Shown: positions 1-8,445, numbered from the stretch's first letter. The stretch: DNA of 64,000 nucleotides from Cryobacterium glucosi (GCF_004402235.1 NZ_SOFS01000043.1:104396-168395), one strand, 5' to 3'. Notes: generated from the sequence alone by a model not told the origin. Numbers and translations are program-made.

Positions 1-99
1 GAAGTCTTCAACGAAACGAACCGCGCCGAGGTCTTCGACGAGCTGATCGGCTGGCTCGACAGGCAGTTACCCCCGGGGGTCGGCGGGATCGACGGTTAG
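1..99 (+). CDS. C-terminal end of an alpha/beta hydrolase (partial)
   Basis: Only the last 32 codons are inside the window, in frame 1, ending at TAG 97-99. The tail contains FNETNR, EVFDELIGWLD and a short Pro/Gly end. This resembles the C-terminus of monoacylglycerol-lipase-like alpha/beta hydrolases, where HE(I/V)FNETNR..V..I..WL is usual; the catalytic His would lie just upstream, outside the window. The stop codon overlaps the putative -10 (TAGGCT, 97-102) of the next gene. The family call rests on this short tail only. Confidence 0.5.
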   Translation, partial: EVFNETNRAEVFDELIGWLDRQLPPGVGGIDG

Positions 100-102
100 G
101 CT
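97..102 (+). promoter_or_regulatory. Putative -10 of leaderless lipoate ligase transcript
   Basis: TAGGCT with 6 nt before ATG 109. Its first three bases are the stop codon of the upstream hydrolase. No clear -35 is visible. Confidence 0.45.
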
Positions 103-108
103 GGCCTC

Positions 109-1158
109 ATGCATGGTGAATACAAGGTCCCTGGTGGCAAGCTCGTGGTCGTCGACCTGGACGTCGTCGACGACACGATCGTCAATTTCCGGCTGGCTGG
201 GGACTTCTTCCTCGAGCCAGACGATGCCCTCGGGGCGATCAATGCGGCCGTGACCGGCCTGCCGGCCGGCACAGATGCTGCAGGGCTCGCCGCCGCGGTG
301 CGCGCGGCCCTGCCACCCCAGGCCACCCTGCTCGGGTTCTCCCCCGAGGCCGTGGCGGTCGCGATCCGCAGGTCCCTCGCGCAGGCGAGTGGCTGGCGGG
401 ACTACGACTGGCAGCTCGTGCACTCCAAGGCCGTGCCCCCGGTGATGCAGATGGCGCTCGACGAGGTGCTCGCGATCGAGGTCGGCGAGGGCAGGCGTAA
501 GCCCACGCTGCGGATCTGGGAGTGGACGGAGCCCGCCGTCGTCATCGGAAGCTTCCAGTCGCTCCGGAACGAGGTCGACGCCGAGCAGGCGGAGGCCCAC
601 GGCTTCACCGTCGTCCGCCGGATCAGCGGCGGCGGCGCCATGTTCATGGAGGCAGGCTCGGTCATCACATACTCGATCTACGCTCCCACCGCGCTCGTGC
701 AGGGAATGACCTTCGCCGACTCCTACGCCTTCCTCGACGAATGGGTGCTCACCGCGCTGCGCTCGCTGGGCATCGACGCGCACTACCAGCCGCTCAACGA
801 CATCACGAGCCCGACCGGCAAGATCGGCGGCGCCGCGCAGAAGCGTCTCGGCAGCGGTGCCGTGCTGCACCACGTGACTATGAGCTACGACATGGACGGC
901 GAGAAGATGGTGCAGGTACTGCGCATCGGTCGCGAAAAGCTCAGCGACAAGGGCATCACGAGCGCCGTCAAACGGGTCGACCCGCTCCGCAGCCAGACCG
1001 GCCTCAGCCGTGCCGAGATCATCGACAGGATGAAGCAGACCTTCACAACCCTGTACGGCGCGGTAGACGGGGACATCACCGAGGCGGAATACGCCGCCGC
1101 CGAGGCGCTCGTGGCGAGCAAGTTCGGCACCGACGAGTGGATCGCCCGCGTCCCCTGA
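109..1158 (+). CDS. Lipoate--protein ligase family protein
   Basis: 349 aa. Members attach lipoate or octanoate to lipoyl domains of 2-oxoacid dehydrogenase E2 subunits and GcvH. Residues 1-85 form a small domain like the accessory domain of LplA enzymes, here placed at the N-terminus. Residues about 100-330 form the BPL/LplA/LipB catalytic fold with RRISGGGAMF (around 170) and KIGGAAQKR (around 240, the catalytic-lysine motif). The usual HD after RRxSGGGA is replaced by FME, seen in divergent members. The start follows TAGGCT (97-102) by 6 nt with no Shine-Dalgarno sequence, so a leaderless mRNA is likely. A lipoylated E2 gene lies at 62113 but is not linked. Whether the true substrate is lipoate or octanoate cannot be told. 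Confidence 0.85.
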   Translation: MHGEYKVPGGKLVVVDLDVVDDTIVNFRLAGDFFLEPDDALGAINAAVTGLPAGTDAAGLAAAVRAALPPQATLLGFSPEAVAVAIRRSLAQASGWRDYDWQLVHSKAVPPVMQMALDEVLAIEVGEGRRKPTLRIWEWTEPAVVIGSFQSLRNEVDAEQAEAHGFTVVRRISGGGAMFMEAGSVITYSIYAPTALVQGMTFADSYAFLDEWVLTALRSLGIDAHYQPLNDITSPTGKIGGAAQKRLGSGAVLHHVTMSYDMDGEKMVQVLRIGREKLSDKGITSAVKRVDPLRSQTGLSRAEIIDRMKQTFTTLYGAVDGDITEAEYAAAEALVASKFGTDEWIARVP

Positions 1159-1194
1159 CCGACGGTCGAGGCCTGCTCGAGGGGGGGACGGCGG

Positions 1195-1548
1195 CTACCG
1201 GCCGCGGGTCAGCAGGTCCTGGTATTCGGCGTGCTTGTCGATCCACGCGACGACATAGGGGCAGACGGCGACGACCGTCAGGTCAGTGCGCTCGCGCATG
1301 TCGTCGAGGGCCTGCTCGACGAGGATGCTCGCGAGTCCTTCGCCCCGGTGCCGGGGGTCGACTTCGACGTGGGTGAAGAGCACCCGGGAGCCGTCGATCT
1401 CATAGTCGGCGAAACCCGCGGTCGTGTCCCCGAAGAGCAGGCTGTACCGGGAGAGGGCCGGCTCATGCCGGAAGGTGGGCCGCGCGGTATCCTGCGTCGT
1501 CGCATCCGCCGGAGTCGTTGATTCGGTCGTCGGGGAGTCTGTAGTCAT
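1195..1548 (-). CDS. GNAT family N-acetyltransferase (COG2388-like)
   Basis: 117 aa. The small acetyltransferase fold is clear: a short Thr/Pro-rich N-terminus (about 30 residues), then a core containing FTHVEVDPRHRGEGLASILV (the acetyl-CoA pyrophosphate loop, R-x-x-G-x-A) and a C-terminal CPYVVAWIDKHAEYQDLL. This matches the NATD1/YjdJ-type family, whose substrates are mostly unknown. The reading frame is open further upstream, but I place the start at 1548: TACTCT (1560-1555 on this strand) lies 6 nt before this ATG, a leaderless arrangement. It is divergent from the DNA methyltransferase, with only 34 bp between the start codons. Confidence 0.85.
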   Translation of the reverse strand: MTTDSPTTESTTPADATTQDTARPTFRHEPALSRYSLLFGDTTAGFADYEIDGSRVLFTHVEVDPRHRGEGLASILVEQALDDMRERTDLTVVAVCPYVVAWIDKHAEYQDLLTRGR

Positions 1549-1582
1549 CCCCATAGAGTAAGCCGACTGACACAATGAGGGA
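1549..1582. promoter_or_regulatory. Back-to-back leaderless promoters, GNAT / DNA methyltransferase
   Basis: The 34-bp gap holds TACTCT on the minus strand (1560-1555, 6 nt before the GNAT ATG) and CACAAT on the plus strand (1571-1576, 6 nt before the methyltransferase ATG). The gap is too short for two separate promoters, so each -35 would lie in or near the other promoter. GAGGGA (1577-1582) could also serve as a weak ribosome site for the methyltransferase. Confidence 0.45.
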
Positions 1583-2539
1583 ATGCCAACCGCGTGGTCC
1601 CCGTCCTCCCCCAACCGTGTCGTCCATGCAGACAACCTCGAAATCCTGCCTGCCCTTCCCGACGGGGCGTTCACGCTGATCTATCTCGACCCGCCCTTTA
1701 ATACCGGTCGCAAGCAGAATCGGCGCACGACCACTTCGGTGCGAGTGGCTGCGGTGACCGGGTCTGTCCCTGACCCGGCATCGGCGGACGCCCCCCTGAT
1801 TGGGGTCGCTGTGTCTTCGCCGCGAGCGGGCGGTTTGGCGGCCGCCGGCACCATCACGGGGTTCAAGGGGCAGCTCTACGAGCGGATCAAGGGCGACCTG
1901 CTCGGCTACGACGACCAGTTCGAGGACTACTGGGCCTTCCTCGAACCCAGGCTGATCGAGGCCTGGCGACTCCTCGCCGAAGACGGCACGCTCTACCTGC
2001 ACCTCGACTACCGCGAGGCGCACTACGCCAAGGTCCTCCTCGACGCGCTCTTCGGCCGCGACTGCTTCCTCAACGAACTGATCTGGGCATACGACTACGG
2101 CGCGAAGTCCAAGAACCGCTGGCCGACCAAGCACGACACGATCCTCGTCTACGTGAAGAACCCGCAGCACTACTACTTCGACTCGACGACGGTCGACCGC
2201 GAGCCCTACATGGCCCCCGGCCTCGTCACGCCGGAGAAGGTCGCGCGCGGCAAGCTGCCCACGGATGTCTGGTGGCACACGATCGTGTCGCCGACGGGCA
2301 AGGAGAAGACCGGTTACCCCACGCAGAAGCCGGTCGGCATCCTGCGGCGGATGATCCAGGCCTCGAGTCGCGAGGGCGACTGGGTGCTCGACTTCTTCGC
2401 GGGCAGCGGCACGACGGGTGCCGTCGCCGAGTCCCTCGGCCGCCGCTTCCTGCTCGTCGACCAGAACCCGGAGTCGATCCAGGTGATGCGCACCCGGTTC
2501 GCGGCCCTTCCAGAGGTCGAATTCCTCGACGCGTCCTGA
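1583..2539 (+). CDS. Site-specific DNA methyltransferase, beta-class N6-adenine/N4-cytosine type
   Basis: 318 aa. The catalytic motif IV DPPFNTG is near residue 36 and the AdoMet motif I FAGSGTTG near residue 270, with the target-recognition region between; this order (IV, TRD, I) defines the beta class of amino-methyltransferases. DPPF/Y types methylate adenine N6 or cytosine N4. Residues about 50-95 carry an Ala/Gly/Val-rich insertion after the catalytic loop. No restriction endonuclease gene is adjacent: neighbours are a GNAT and an LLM oxidoreductase. So this is an orphan methylase, perhaps an epigenetic housekeeping enzyme. The recognition sequence cannot be read from the gene. Confidence 0.88.
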   Translation: MPTAWSPSSPNRVVHADNLEILPALPDGAFTLIYLDPPFNTGRKQNRRTTTSVRVAAVTGSVPDPASADAPLIGVAVSSPRAGGLAAAGTITGFKGQLYERIKGDLLGYDDQFEDYWAFLEPRLIEAWRLLAEDGTLYLHLDYREAHYAKVLLDALFGRDCFLNELIWAYDYGAKSKNRWPTKHDTILVYVKNPQHYYFDSTTVDREPYMAPGLVTPEKVARGKLPTDVWWHTIVSPTGKEKTGYPTQKPVGILRRMIQASSREGDWVLDFFAGSGTTGAVAESLGRRFLLVDQNPESIQVMRTRFAALPEVEFLDAS

Positions 2540-2566
2540 TTCCGGGCCGTCTGGGAGACTGGACGG

Positions 2567-3490
2567 ATGAGACTCCGCATCTTCACAGAACCCCAGCAGG
2601 GCGCCAGCTACGACGACATCCTCGCGGTCGCGCAGGCCACAGAGGCGCTCGGGTTCGATGCGTTCTTCCGCTCAGACCACTACATGGTCATGGGCGACGG
2701 CGGCGGGCTGCCCGGACCGACGGATGCCTGGACGACCCTCGCCGGACTCGCCCGCGAGACCAGCCGCATCCGCCTGGGCACCCTCGTCTCCTCGGTGACC
2801 TACCGGGCGCCGGGGATCCTCGCGATCCAGGTCGCCCAGGTCGACCAGATGTCGGGAGGCCGGGTCGAGCTCGGGCTCGGCACCGGCTGGTTCGAGAAGG
2901 AGCACCTCGCCTATGGCATCCCGTTCCCGGCCAAACGCTTCGGCATGCTCGAGGAGCAGCTCGAAATCGTCACCGGGCTCTGGGAGACGCCTGTCGGCGA
3001 TCGATATGACTTCACCGGTGAGCATTACACCCTCGTCGTTTCCCCCGCCCTCCCGAAGCCCGCCCAGCAGCGGGTTCCCGTGATCGTCGGCGGCGGCGGG
3101 GCGAAGCGCACCCCGGCCCTCGCGGCCCGCTTCGCGACCGAGTTCAACCTGCCGTTCCCCGAGTTCGCCGATATTCCCGGCAAGTTCGCCGGCGTGCGGG
3201 CGGCGTGTGCGACGATCGGGCGGGACCCGGGGGAGTTGCACTATTCCGTGGCGCTCATCGCGGTCGCCGGGCGCGATGAGTCCGAGTTCGCACGCCGGGC
3301 CGCTGCGGTCGGCCGGGAGCCCGCCGAGCTGCGCGAGCACGGCCTCGCCGGTACCGCCGCGGAGGTCGTCGACCGTCTCGGCGCCCTCGCAGAAGCCGGC
3401 GTCGACACCGTCTACCTTCAGATCATGGACCTCGCCGACCTGGACCACCTCGACTTCATCGCCCGCGAGGTCGCACCCCGGCTTCCCTGA
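2567..3490 (+). CDS. LLM class (F420/FMN-dependent) oxidoreductase
   Basis: 307 aa, one luciferase-like TIM-barrel domain. The N-terminus MRLRIFTEPQQG, the RIRLGTLVSSVTYR strand, and GGRVELGLGTGWFEKEH are typical of actinobacterial F420-dependent LLM enzymes (the TIGR03560-like group), which transfer hydride between F420H2 and an organic substrate. Substrate unknown. GAGACT (2555-2560) precedes ATG 2567 by 6 nt; GGACGG could be a weak ribosome site. The gene converges on the LacI gene across hairpin repeat A1. Confidence 0.88.
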   Translation: MRLRIFTEPQQGASYDDILAVAQATEALGFDAFFRSDHYMVMGDGGGLPGPTDAWTTLAGLARETSRIRLGTLVSSVTYRAPGILAIQVAQVDQMSGGRVELGLGTGWFEKEHLAYGIPFPAKRFGMLEEQLEIVTGLWETPVGDRYDFTGEHYTLVVSPALPKPAQQRVPVIVGGGGAKRTPALAARFATEFNLPFPEFADIPGKFAGVRAACATIGRDPGELHYSVALIAVAGRDESEFARRAAAVGREPAELREHGLAGTAAEVVDRLGALAEAGVDTVYLQIMDLADLDHLDFIAREVAPRLP

Positions 3491-3525
3491 GCGTTCGAGC
3501 GCGGCTGTGGCCGGGCGCGAAGTTC

Positions 3526-3586
3526 CGCGAGAGTACACTTTCGGCCCCTAAACCGCGGGTTTAAGGGCCACAAGTGCACTCTCGCG
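3526..3586. repeat. Intergenic hairpin repeat, subfamily A copy 1
   Basis: A 61-bp near-perfect palindrome starting CGCGAGAGTACACTTT, ending CTCTCGCG, with central AAACC-GCG-GGTTT. It sits between convergent genes (LLM oxidoreductase and LacI) and could act as a bidirectional terminator. Two further copies are at 17126 and 36392. Confidence 0.85.
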
Positions 3587-3623
3587 AGCAGGGGGCGGTG
3601 CGGGGCGGATGCTGCGGAGCGGG

Positions 3624-4652
3624 TCAGGCGGACTCGCGCAGCACCAGGCTGGTCGGCATGATGTTGCGGTGCGGCACGGTCTCGTCGTCCGCGAGCAGGC
3701 GCAGGAGCAGGTCCGCCATTGCGAAGCCCATCTCCTTCGAGGGCTGGCTCACGGTGGTCATCCCGATCGGCCCCGAGGTGGCTGCCGGGCTGTCGTCGTA
3801 TGCGACAACCGCGATGTCCCTCGGCACGGCCCTGCCCAGCTCGGCGAGGACGCCGAGCGCGCCGGTCGCCATCAGGTCACTCGCCACGAAGAGGGCGTCG
3901 ATGTCCGGGCAGCGCTCGAGCAGGCGGCGGGTGGCCGCCGCGGCACCGGAGGCCGTGAAGTCGGCGTGCTCGACGGCATCCGTCGCGAGGCCCGCGTTCT
4001 CGAGCACCCGGCGGAACCCGGTGAGGCGGTCGATGCCTGCCGGCATGTCGACGGGCCCGGTGATCGTGCCGATCCGGCGCCTGCCGATGTCGACAAGGTG
4101 CTGGACGCCGCTCATGGAGCCCGCGATGTTGTCGACGTCGACGAAGTAATTGTTCGCGCCGGAGTCGTTGGTCGGGCGCCCACCGAAGACGACCGGCATC
4201 GTGGATTCGAGGTCGGCGACGAAGTTGTCCCCGGTGTGGTGCGAGATGACGAGTGCCCCGTCGACGTTTCCCGCGCGCAGGTAACGCATGGTCTTGTGAC
4301 GCGGGTCAGTGGAGGCGACCAGAAGGTTGAGCGTGTAGTCGCTCTCGTCGAGGCGCTGGGTGATGCCCTGCACGACGGCGGCGAAGTAGGGATCGCCGAA
4401 GAACTTCGTCATGTCTTCCGGCACGACGAGGGCGACAGACTGGGTCTGCCGGCTGGCAAGCGAGCGGGCAGCGCGGTTGGGCACGTAATTGAGCCGTTCG
4501 ATCGCGGCCGTGACCGACACGACGACCTCCGGCCGCACCTTGGGCGACCCGTTGACGACGCGGCTCACGGTGGCGCGGGACACGCCGGCCTCGGCCGCCA
4601 CCATTTCGAGCGTCGGCTGCGGCGGACGCGCGTTGCGGACTCCCGATGTCAT
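3624..4652 (-). CDS. LacI family repressor, CebR-like
   Basis: 342 aa. N-terminal LacI helix-turn-helix at residues about 14-60 (EAGVSRATVSRVVNG, hinge LNYVPNRAARSLASR), followed by a periplasmic-binding-like effector domain to the C-terminus. It is divergent from a sugar ABC operon whose promoter carries two TGAGAGCGCTCTCA sites, close to the Streptomyces CebR operator TGGGAGCGCTCCCA. The inference is a repressor of beta-glucoside or cello-oligosaccharide uptake released by the sugar. TAGACT (4664-4659) lies 6 nt before ATG 4652 on this strand, so the message is probably leaderless. It ends at repeat A1. Confidence 0.9.
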   Translation of the reverse strand: MTSGVRNARPPQPTLEMVAAEAGVSRATVSRVVNGSPKVRPEVVVSVTAAIERLNYVPNRAARSLASRQTQSVALVVPEDMTKFFGDPYFAAVVQGITQRLDESDYTLNLLVASTDPRHKTMRYLRAGNVDGALVISHHTGDNFVADLESTMPVVFGGRPTNDSGANNYFVDVDNIAGSMSGVQHLVDIGRRRIGTITGPVDMPAGIDRLTGFRRVLENAGLATDAVEHADFTASGAAAATRRLLERCPDIDALFVASDLMATGALGVLAELGRAVPRDIAVVAYDDSPAATSGPIGMTTVSQPSKEMGFAMADLLLRLLADDETVPHRNIMPTSLVLRESA

Positions 4653-4766
4653 GGGGTCAGTCTATTTGGATGCGCGCAGCGCGCTGGCACACCGGAGCCG
4701 GAGCGCCGTCCCGAGGCGGGCGCGGGGCACTCCGCAGGGTCGCGGCCGAATGGGTTTCGTGTCGCC

Positions 4767-4796
4767 TTGACAAGGGATCGGTGGGTGACCTAGTGT
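4767..4796 (+). promoter_or_regulatory. Promoter of the sugar ABC operon
   Basis: TTGACA at 4767-4772, 18-bp spacer, TAGTGT at 4791-4796. Predicted transcription start near 4803, directly upstream of operator 1. Confidence 0.6.
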
Positions 4797-4808
4797 TGCG
4801 TTGATCAG

Positions 4809-4822
4809 TGAGAGCGCTCTCA
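4809..4822. promoter_or_regulatory. LacI-family operator 1
   Basis: Perfect 14-bp palindrome TGAGAGCGCTCTCA, 2 of 14 positions different from the CebR operator. It lies just after the -10 box, a position where bound repressor would block initiation or early elongation. Confidence 0.85.
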
Positions 4823-4830
4823 TACCAAAA

Positions 4831-4844
4831 TGAGAGCGCTCTCA
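4831..4844. promoter_or_regulatory. LacI-family operator 2
   Basis: Second identical TGAGAGCGCTCTCA. Its centre is 22 bp from operator 1, about two helical turns, so two dimers would sit on the same face of the DNA. Confidence 0.85.
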
Positions 4845-4958
4845 CAACCCCGTTGGGCGGGCGCCTCTCCCTGAGAGCCACCCGCCAGGCGCCGGTCGCT
4901 TGCAACACACATTTCTCGCATTACACACACGCACAAACACGCACACAAAGGAGTGACA

Positions 4959-6290
4959 GTGAAGTTCTCACGACGCACCAAGGTCGGGGCAGCAGTAGCC
5001 TGCGCCGCATCCTTCGCCCTCATTGCGACGGGCTGTTCATCGGCAGGAACCGGCACCTCAGCCAGTGCCGCACCGGTCGAGCTGACCGTCACGACGTTCG
5101 GCACCATGGGCATGGATGCTCTCTACGCCCAGTACGAGGCCTCGCACCCCGGTATCACCATCAAGGCCAACAACATCGACACCGGTGGCAATGCCCAGAC
5201 GGATGCCTTCACCAAGATCGCGGCAGGCAGCGGCCTCTCCGACGTTCTCGCCGTCGAGGAAGGCTGGCTGGGCGCGATTCAGAACGTCTCGAGCCAGTTC
5301 ACCGACCTCAAGGCTTACGGTGCAGACTCGGTCAAGGACCGCTGGGTTTCGTGGAAGGTCGACCAGGCCACCGACAAGGACGGTCGCATCATCGGATACG
5401 GCACGGATATCGGCCCGGAGGGCATCTGCTACAACAGCAAGGCCTTCGCAGCAGCCGGTCTCCCGACCGACCGCGCCGCAGTCGCCACCCTGCTCGGGGG
5501 CAGCGGCTCCACCTGGGACAAGTACTTCGCGGTGGGCGAGCAGTACCAGAAGGCAACCGGCAAGGCGTGGTTCGACCAGTCCGGCTTCATCTGGAACTCG
5601 ATGGTCAACCAGCTCCCCGAGGGCTATTACACCAAGGACGGCAAGCTCAACGTCGAGAACAACGCAGACCTGAAGTCCGCATGGACGAAGCTCGCCGCCG
5701 CAAACGCGGCCGGCCTCTCCGCCAAGCAGACCCAGTGGGACTGGAACAAGGGCACGTCGTTCACCGACGGCACCTTCGCAACCTTCATGTGCCCGGGCTG
5801 GATGCTCGGAGTCGTCCAGGGCCAGGTCAAGACCGCCGGCGGCGACGCCGTCGGCGCGACGGCCGGCTGGGACTTCGCCGACGTCTTCCCCGGAGGAGCC
5901 GCCAACTGGGGCGGTTCGTTCCTGACCGTTCCGACGCAGTCCAAGCACCCGAAGGAAGCCGCTGAACTGGCCACCTGGCTGACCGACGCCAAGCAGGAAG
6001 TCGCCGAATTCCAGGCGGCAGGCGCGTTCCCGAGCGTCACGGCCGCCCAGACCGATCCTGCACTCGCTGCGGGGACCGGCATCTCGGCCTTCTTCAACGA
6101 CGCACCGATCGCATCCATCCTGAGCAAGCGCGCCGACGGCGTGAAGGCCCAGTACAAGGGACCGGATGACTCCACGATCCAGGAGAAGGTCTTCGGACCG
6201 TCCACGATCTCCCTCGATCAGGGCGTGTCAGGCGACAAGGCCTGGTCCGACGCCATGACGCTGTTCAACCAGCTCATCGTCAACAAGTAG
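4959..6290 (+). CDS. Sugar ABC transporter substrate-binding lipoprotein (CebE-like)
   Basis: 443 aa. Lipoprotein signal peptide with lipobox LIATGC at about residue 24, then a Ser/Thr/Ala linker and an SBP_bac_1 (MalE-type) fold. I chose GTG 4959: the Shine-Dalgarno AAAGGAG (4947-4953) overlaps the alternative GTG 4953 but is well spaced for 4959. It captures an oligosaccharide outside the membrane and hands it to the two permeases downstream. The operator similarity to CebR suggests cello-oligosaccharides or another beta-glucoside; the sequence does not prove the ligand. A strong hairpin follows the stop codon. Confidence 0.9.
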   Translation: MKFSRRTKVGAAVACAASFALIATGCSSAGTGTSASAAPVELTVTTFGTMGMDALYAQYEASHPGITIKANNIDTGGNAQTDAFTKIAAGSGLSDVLAVEEGWLGAIQNVSSQFTDLKAYGADSVKDRWVSWKVDQATDKDGRIIGYGTDIGPEGICYNSKAFAAAGLPTDRAAVATLLGGSGSTWDKYFAVGEQYQKATGKAWFDQSGFIWNSMVNQLPEGYYTKDGKLNVENNADLKSAWTKLAAANAAGLSAKQTQWDWNKGTSFTDGTFATFMCPGWMLGVVQGQVKTAGGDAVGATAGWDFADVFPGGAANWGGSFLTVPTQSKHPKEAAELATWLTDAKQEVAEFQAAGAFPSVTAAQTDPALAAGTGISAFFNDAPIASILSKRADGVKAQYKGPDDSTIQEKVFGPSTISLDQGVSGDKAWSDAMTLFNQLIVNK

Positions 6291-6309
6291 CAGCAAGCAT
6301 CCGCTCGGT

Positions 6310-6353
6310 GGGAGTGCCCCGGTACCTGCGCCCGCAGGCGCCGGGGCACTCCC
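6310..6353 (+). terminator. Hairpin between binding protein and permease genes
   Basis: Perfect 13-bp stem GGGAGTGCCCCGG / CCGGGGCACTCCC with an inner CCTGC/GCAGG stem and no T-run. It lies within the operon, so it is more likely a 3'-stabilising or partial-termination hairpin that leaves the lipoprotein in excess over permeases. Confidence 0.6.
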
Positions 6354-6374
6354 GCTCGAAGGCAGAAAGCCACC

Positions 6375-7502
6375 ATGACACTCACACGTGAACCAGAAGC
6401 CAGCAGCCCGCCGCGGCCCGACCGTACCGGTCGCAAGAGCGCCCTCACCTACAAGCACCGGCTCAGCCGCCTGGACGTGAAGCTCTCGCCCTACCTGTAC
6501 ATCTCGCCGTTCTTCGTGCTCTTCGGCGTCGTCGGCCTGTTCCCGCTGGTCTACACCTTCGTGGTGTCGCTCAACCACTGGAACCTGCTGAGCGGCCCGG
6601 GGGAGTGGGTCGGATTCGACAACTACGCCGCCGAACTGAACGACCCGCTGTTCTGGAACTCGCTATTCAACACGATGAGCATCTTCCTGCTCTCGAGCAT
6701 CCCGCAGCTCATCGCCGCGACCTTCATCGCGGCGGTTCTCGACCAGAACCTGCGGGCCAAGACCTTCTGGCGCATGAGCGTCCTGATCCCGTACGTGGTG
6801 ACTCCGGTCGCCGTCGCGCTGATCTTCTCGAACATGTTCAGCGAGCAGAACGGCATGATCAACCACCTCCTGAGCTTCGTCGGCGTCGATCCGGTGATGT
6901 GGAAGACGGATGTCTTCCCCAGTCACATCGCGATCGCCAGCATGGTGAACTGGCGCTGGACCGGGTACAACGCCCTCATCCTCCTCGCCGCCATGCAATC
7001 GGTGCCGCGCGACATCCACGAATCGGCAGCCCTCGACGGGGCCGGATTCTTCCGCCGGTTCTTCTCGATCACGCTGCCGAGCATCCGCCCCACCATGATC
7101 TTCGTGATCATCACCGCCACCATCGGTGGCCTGCAGATCTTCACGGAGCCTCGCCTGTACGATGCGACGACCCCGACGCCGGGCGGCGCCCACCGGCAAT
7201 TCCAGACCACCGTGCTCTATCTCTGGGAGATGGCGTTCCAGCGGCAGAACTTCGGCAAGGCCTCGGCCGTCGCCTTCATCCTGTTCCTCATCATCGTGGC
7301 GTTCGGCGTCCTGAACTTCCTGATTTCTCAGCGCATCGCCACCACGGATTCCCGCACGGACGTCAAGTCTGCGAAACGGGTGCTGCGGCGCAAGGCCGCG
7401 GCCGACCGGGAGGCTGCACTGGCGGCATCCGGAGCGGGCGAGCCCGTTGATTCCCCTCCATCCAGCACGCTCCCCACCGGCGCGAAGGAGCCCAGATCAT
7501 GA
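6375..7502 (+). CDS. Sugar ABC transporter permease (MalF/CebF type)
   Basis: 375 aa, about six membrane helices beginning near residue 38 (YLYISPFFVLFGVVGLFPLV). The EAA loop ESAALDGAGFFRRFFSITLP, which docks the ATPase, is at about residue 217. A charged C-terminal tail of about 45 residues follows the last helix. Ribosome site GGCAGAAAG before ATG 6375. It pairs with the next permease, overlapping ATGA. No ATPase gene is present, as in cebEFG-type systems that share a multitask ATPase (MsiK) encoded elsewhere. Confidence 0.92.
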   Translation: MTLTREPEASSPPRPDRTGRKSALTYKHRLSRLDVKLSPYLYISPFFVLFGVVGLFPLVYTFVVSLNHWNLLSGPGEWVGFDNYAAELNDPLFWNSLFNTMSIFLLSSIPQLIAATFIAAVLDQNLRAKTFWRMSVLIPYVVTPVAVALIFSNMFSEQNGMINHLLSFVGVDPVMWKTDVFPSHIAIASMVNWRWTGYNALILLAAMQSVPRDIHESAALDGAGFFRRFFSITLPSIRPTMIFVIITATIGGLQIFTEPRLYDATTPTPGGAHRQFQTTVLYLWEMAFQRQNFGKASAVAFILFLIIVAFGVLNFLISQRIATTDSRTDVKSAKRVLRRKAAADREAALAASGAGEPVDSPPSSTLPTGAKEPRS

Positions 7503-8428
7503 CCGGCACACTCACCCCAACTCCCACCGAGCCGGTTCGGCCGGCCCGGCCCGTCAAGCTCCGCGCCGAGAAGAACCCCGCCGGGCGGATGAAGGGCCAC
7601 AAGGGCCTGGGGATCGACAGACGACCCGGTTTCCTCACGTACGGCATCCTGCTCGCCCTGTTCCTCGGTGGTGCGTACCCGCTCTGGTGGTCGGTCGTCG
7701 TCGGCTCGAGCTCGTCATCCGTATTGAGCCAGGAATGGCCGCCCCTCCTCCCGGGCGGACAGTTCTGGATCAACGTCGCCGCCGTCTTCGACACGATCCC
7801 GTTCTGGCAGGCGCTGCTCAACAGCGTCGTGGTGTCGACGATCATCACGGTCTCCGTGGTCTCGTTCTCCACGCTCGCCGGCTACGCCTTTGCGAAGCTG
7901 CGCTTCCGAGGCAGCAACGGGCTGATGGTCTTCGTCGTCGGGACCATGGCGATTCCCACCCAGCTTGGGATCATCCCGTTGTTCATCCTGATGCGTCAGT
8001 TCGGCTGGACCGGTTCCGTCGGTGCCATCATCATCCCGACCCTCGTCACCGCGTTCGGCGTGTTCTTCATGCGGCAGTACCTCGTCGACGTCATCCCCGA
8101 CGAGCTCATCGAGGCAGCCCGTGTCGACGGCGCGAACATGATCACGACCTTCTGGAACGTCGCGGTGCCCGCGGCACGACCGGCGATGGCGATCCTTTCG
8201 CTGTTCACCTTCATGATGGCCTGGACGGACTTCCTCTGGCCGATGATCGTGTCCCCGCAGAACCCGACACTCCAGGTCGCGCTCAGCCAGCTCCAGTCCG
8301 CCAAGTACGTGGACTATTCCGTCGTCCTCGCCGGCGCCGTGCTCGCGACGCTTCCCCTGCTGATCCTGTTCGTCCTCGCCGGCAAGCAGCTCATCTCCGG
8401 CATCATGGCGGGCGCCGTCAAGGGCTGA
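7499..8428 (+). CDS. Sugar ABC transporter permease (MalG/CebG type)
   Basis: 309 aa with a basic cytoplasmic N-terminus of about 45 residues and six predicted membrane helices. The EAA loop is IEAARVDGANMITTFWNVAV at about residue 205. The start overlaps the stop of the first permease as ATGA, so translation is coupled. In Streptomyces a beta-glucosidase gene (bglC) follows cebG; here there is none, and the operon ends at hairpin repeat B1. Confidence 0.92.
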   Translation: MTGTLTPTPTEPVRPARPVKLRAEKNPAGRMKGHKGLGIDRRPGFLTYGILLALFLGGAYPLWWSVVVGSSSSSVLSQEWPPLLPGGQFWINVAAVFDTIPFWQALLNSVVVSTIITVSVVSFSTLAGYAFAKLRFRGSNGLMVFVVGTMAIPTQLGIIPLFILMRQFGWTGSVGAIIIPTLVTAFGVFFMRQYLVDVIPDELIEAARVDGANMITTFWNVAVPAARPAMAILSLFTFMMAWTDFLWPMIVSPQNPTLQVALSQLQSAKYVDYSVVLAGAVLATLPLLILFVLAGKQLISGIMAGAVKG

Positions 8429-8445
8429 TTCCCGCCCGATCAGAA

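Larger units (their letters stand above)
4653..4958. other. LacI / sugar ABC divergent control region
   Basis: 306 bp without a gene. It contains the leaderless -10 for the LacI gene (4659-4664), the ABC promoter (4767-4796), two operators (4809-4844), and an approximately 105-nt leader of low complexity with ACACACRCACA runs before the ribosome site AAAGGAG at 4947-4953. Confidence 0.7.
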
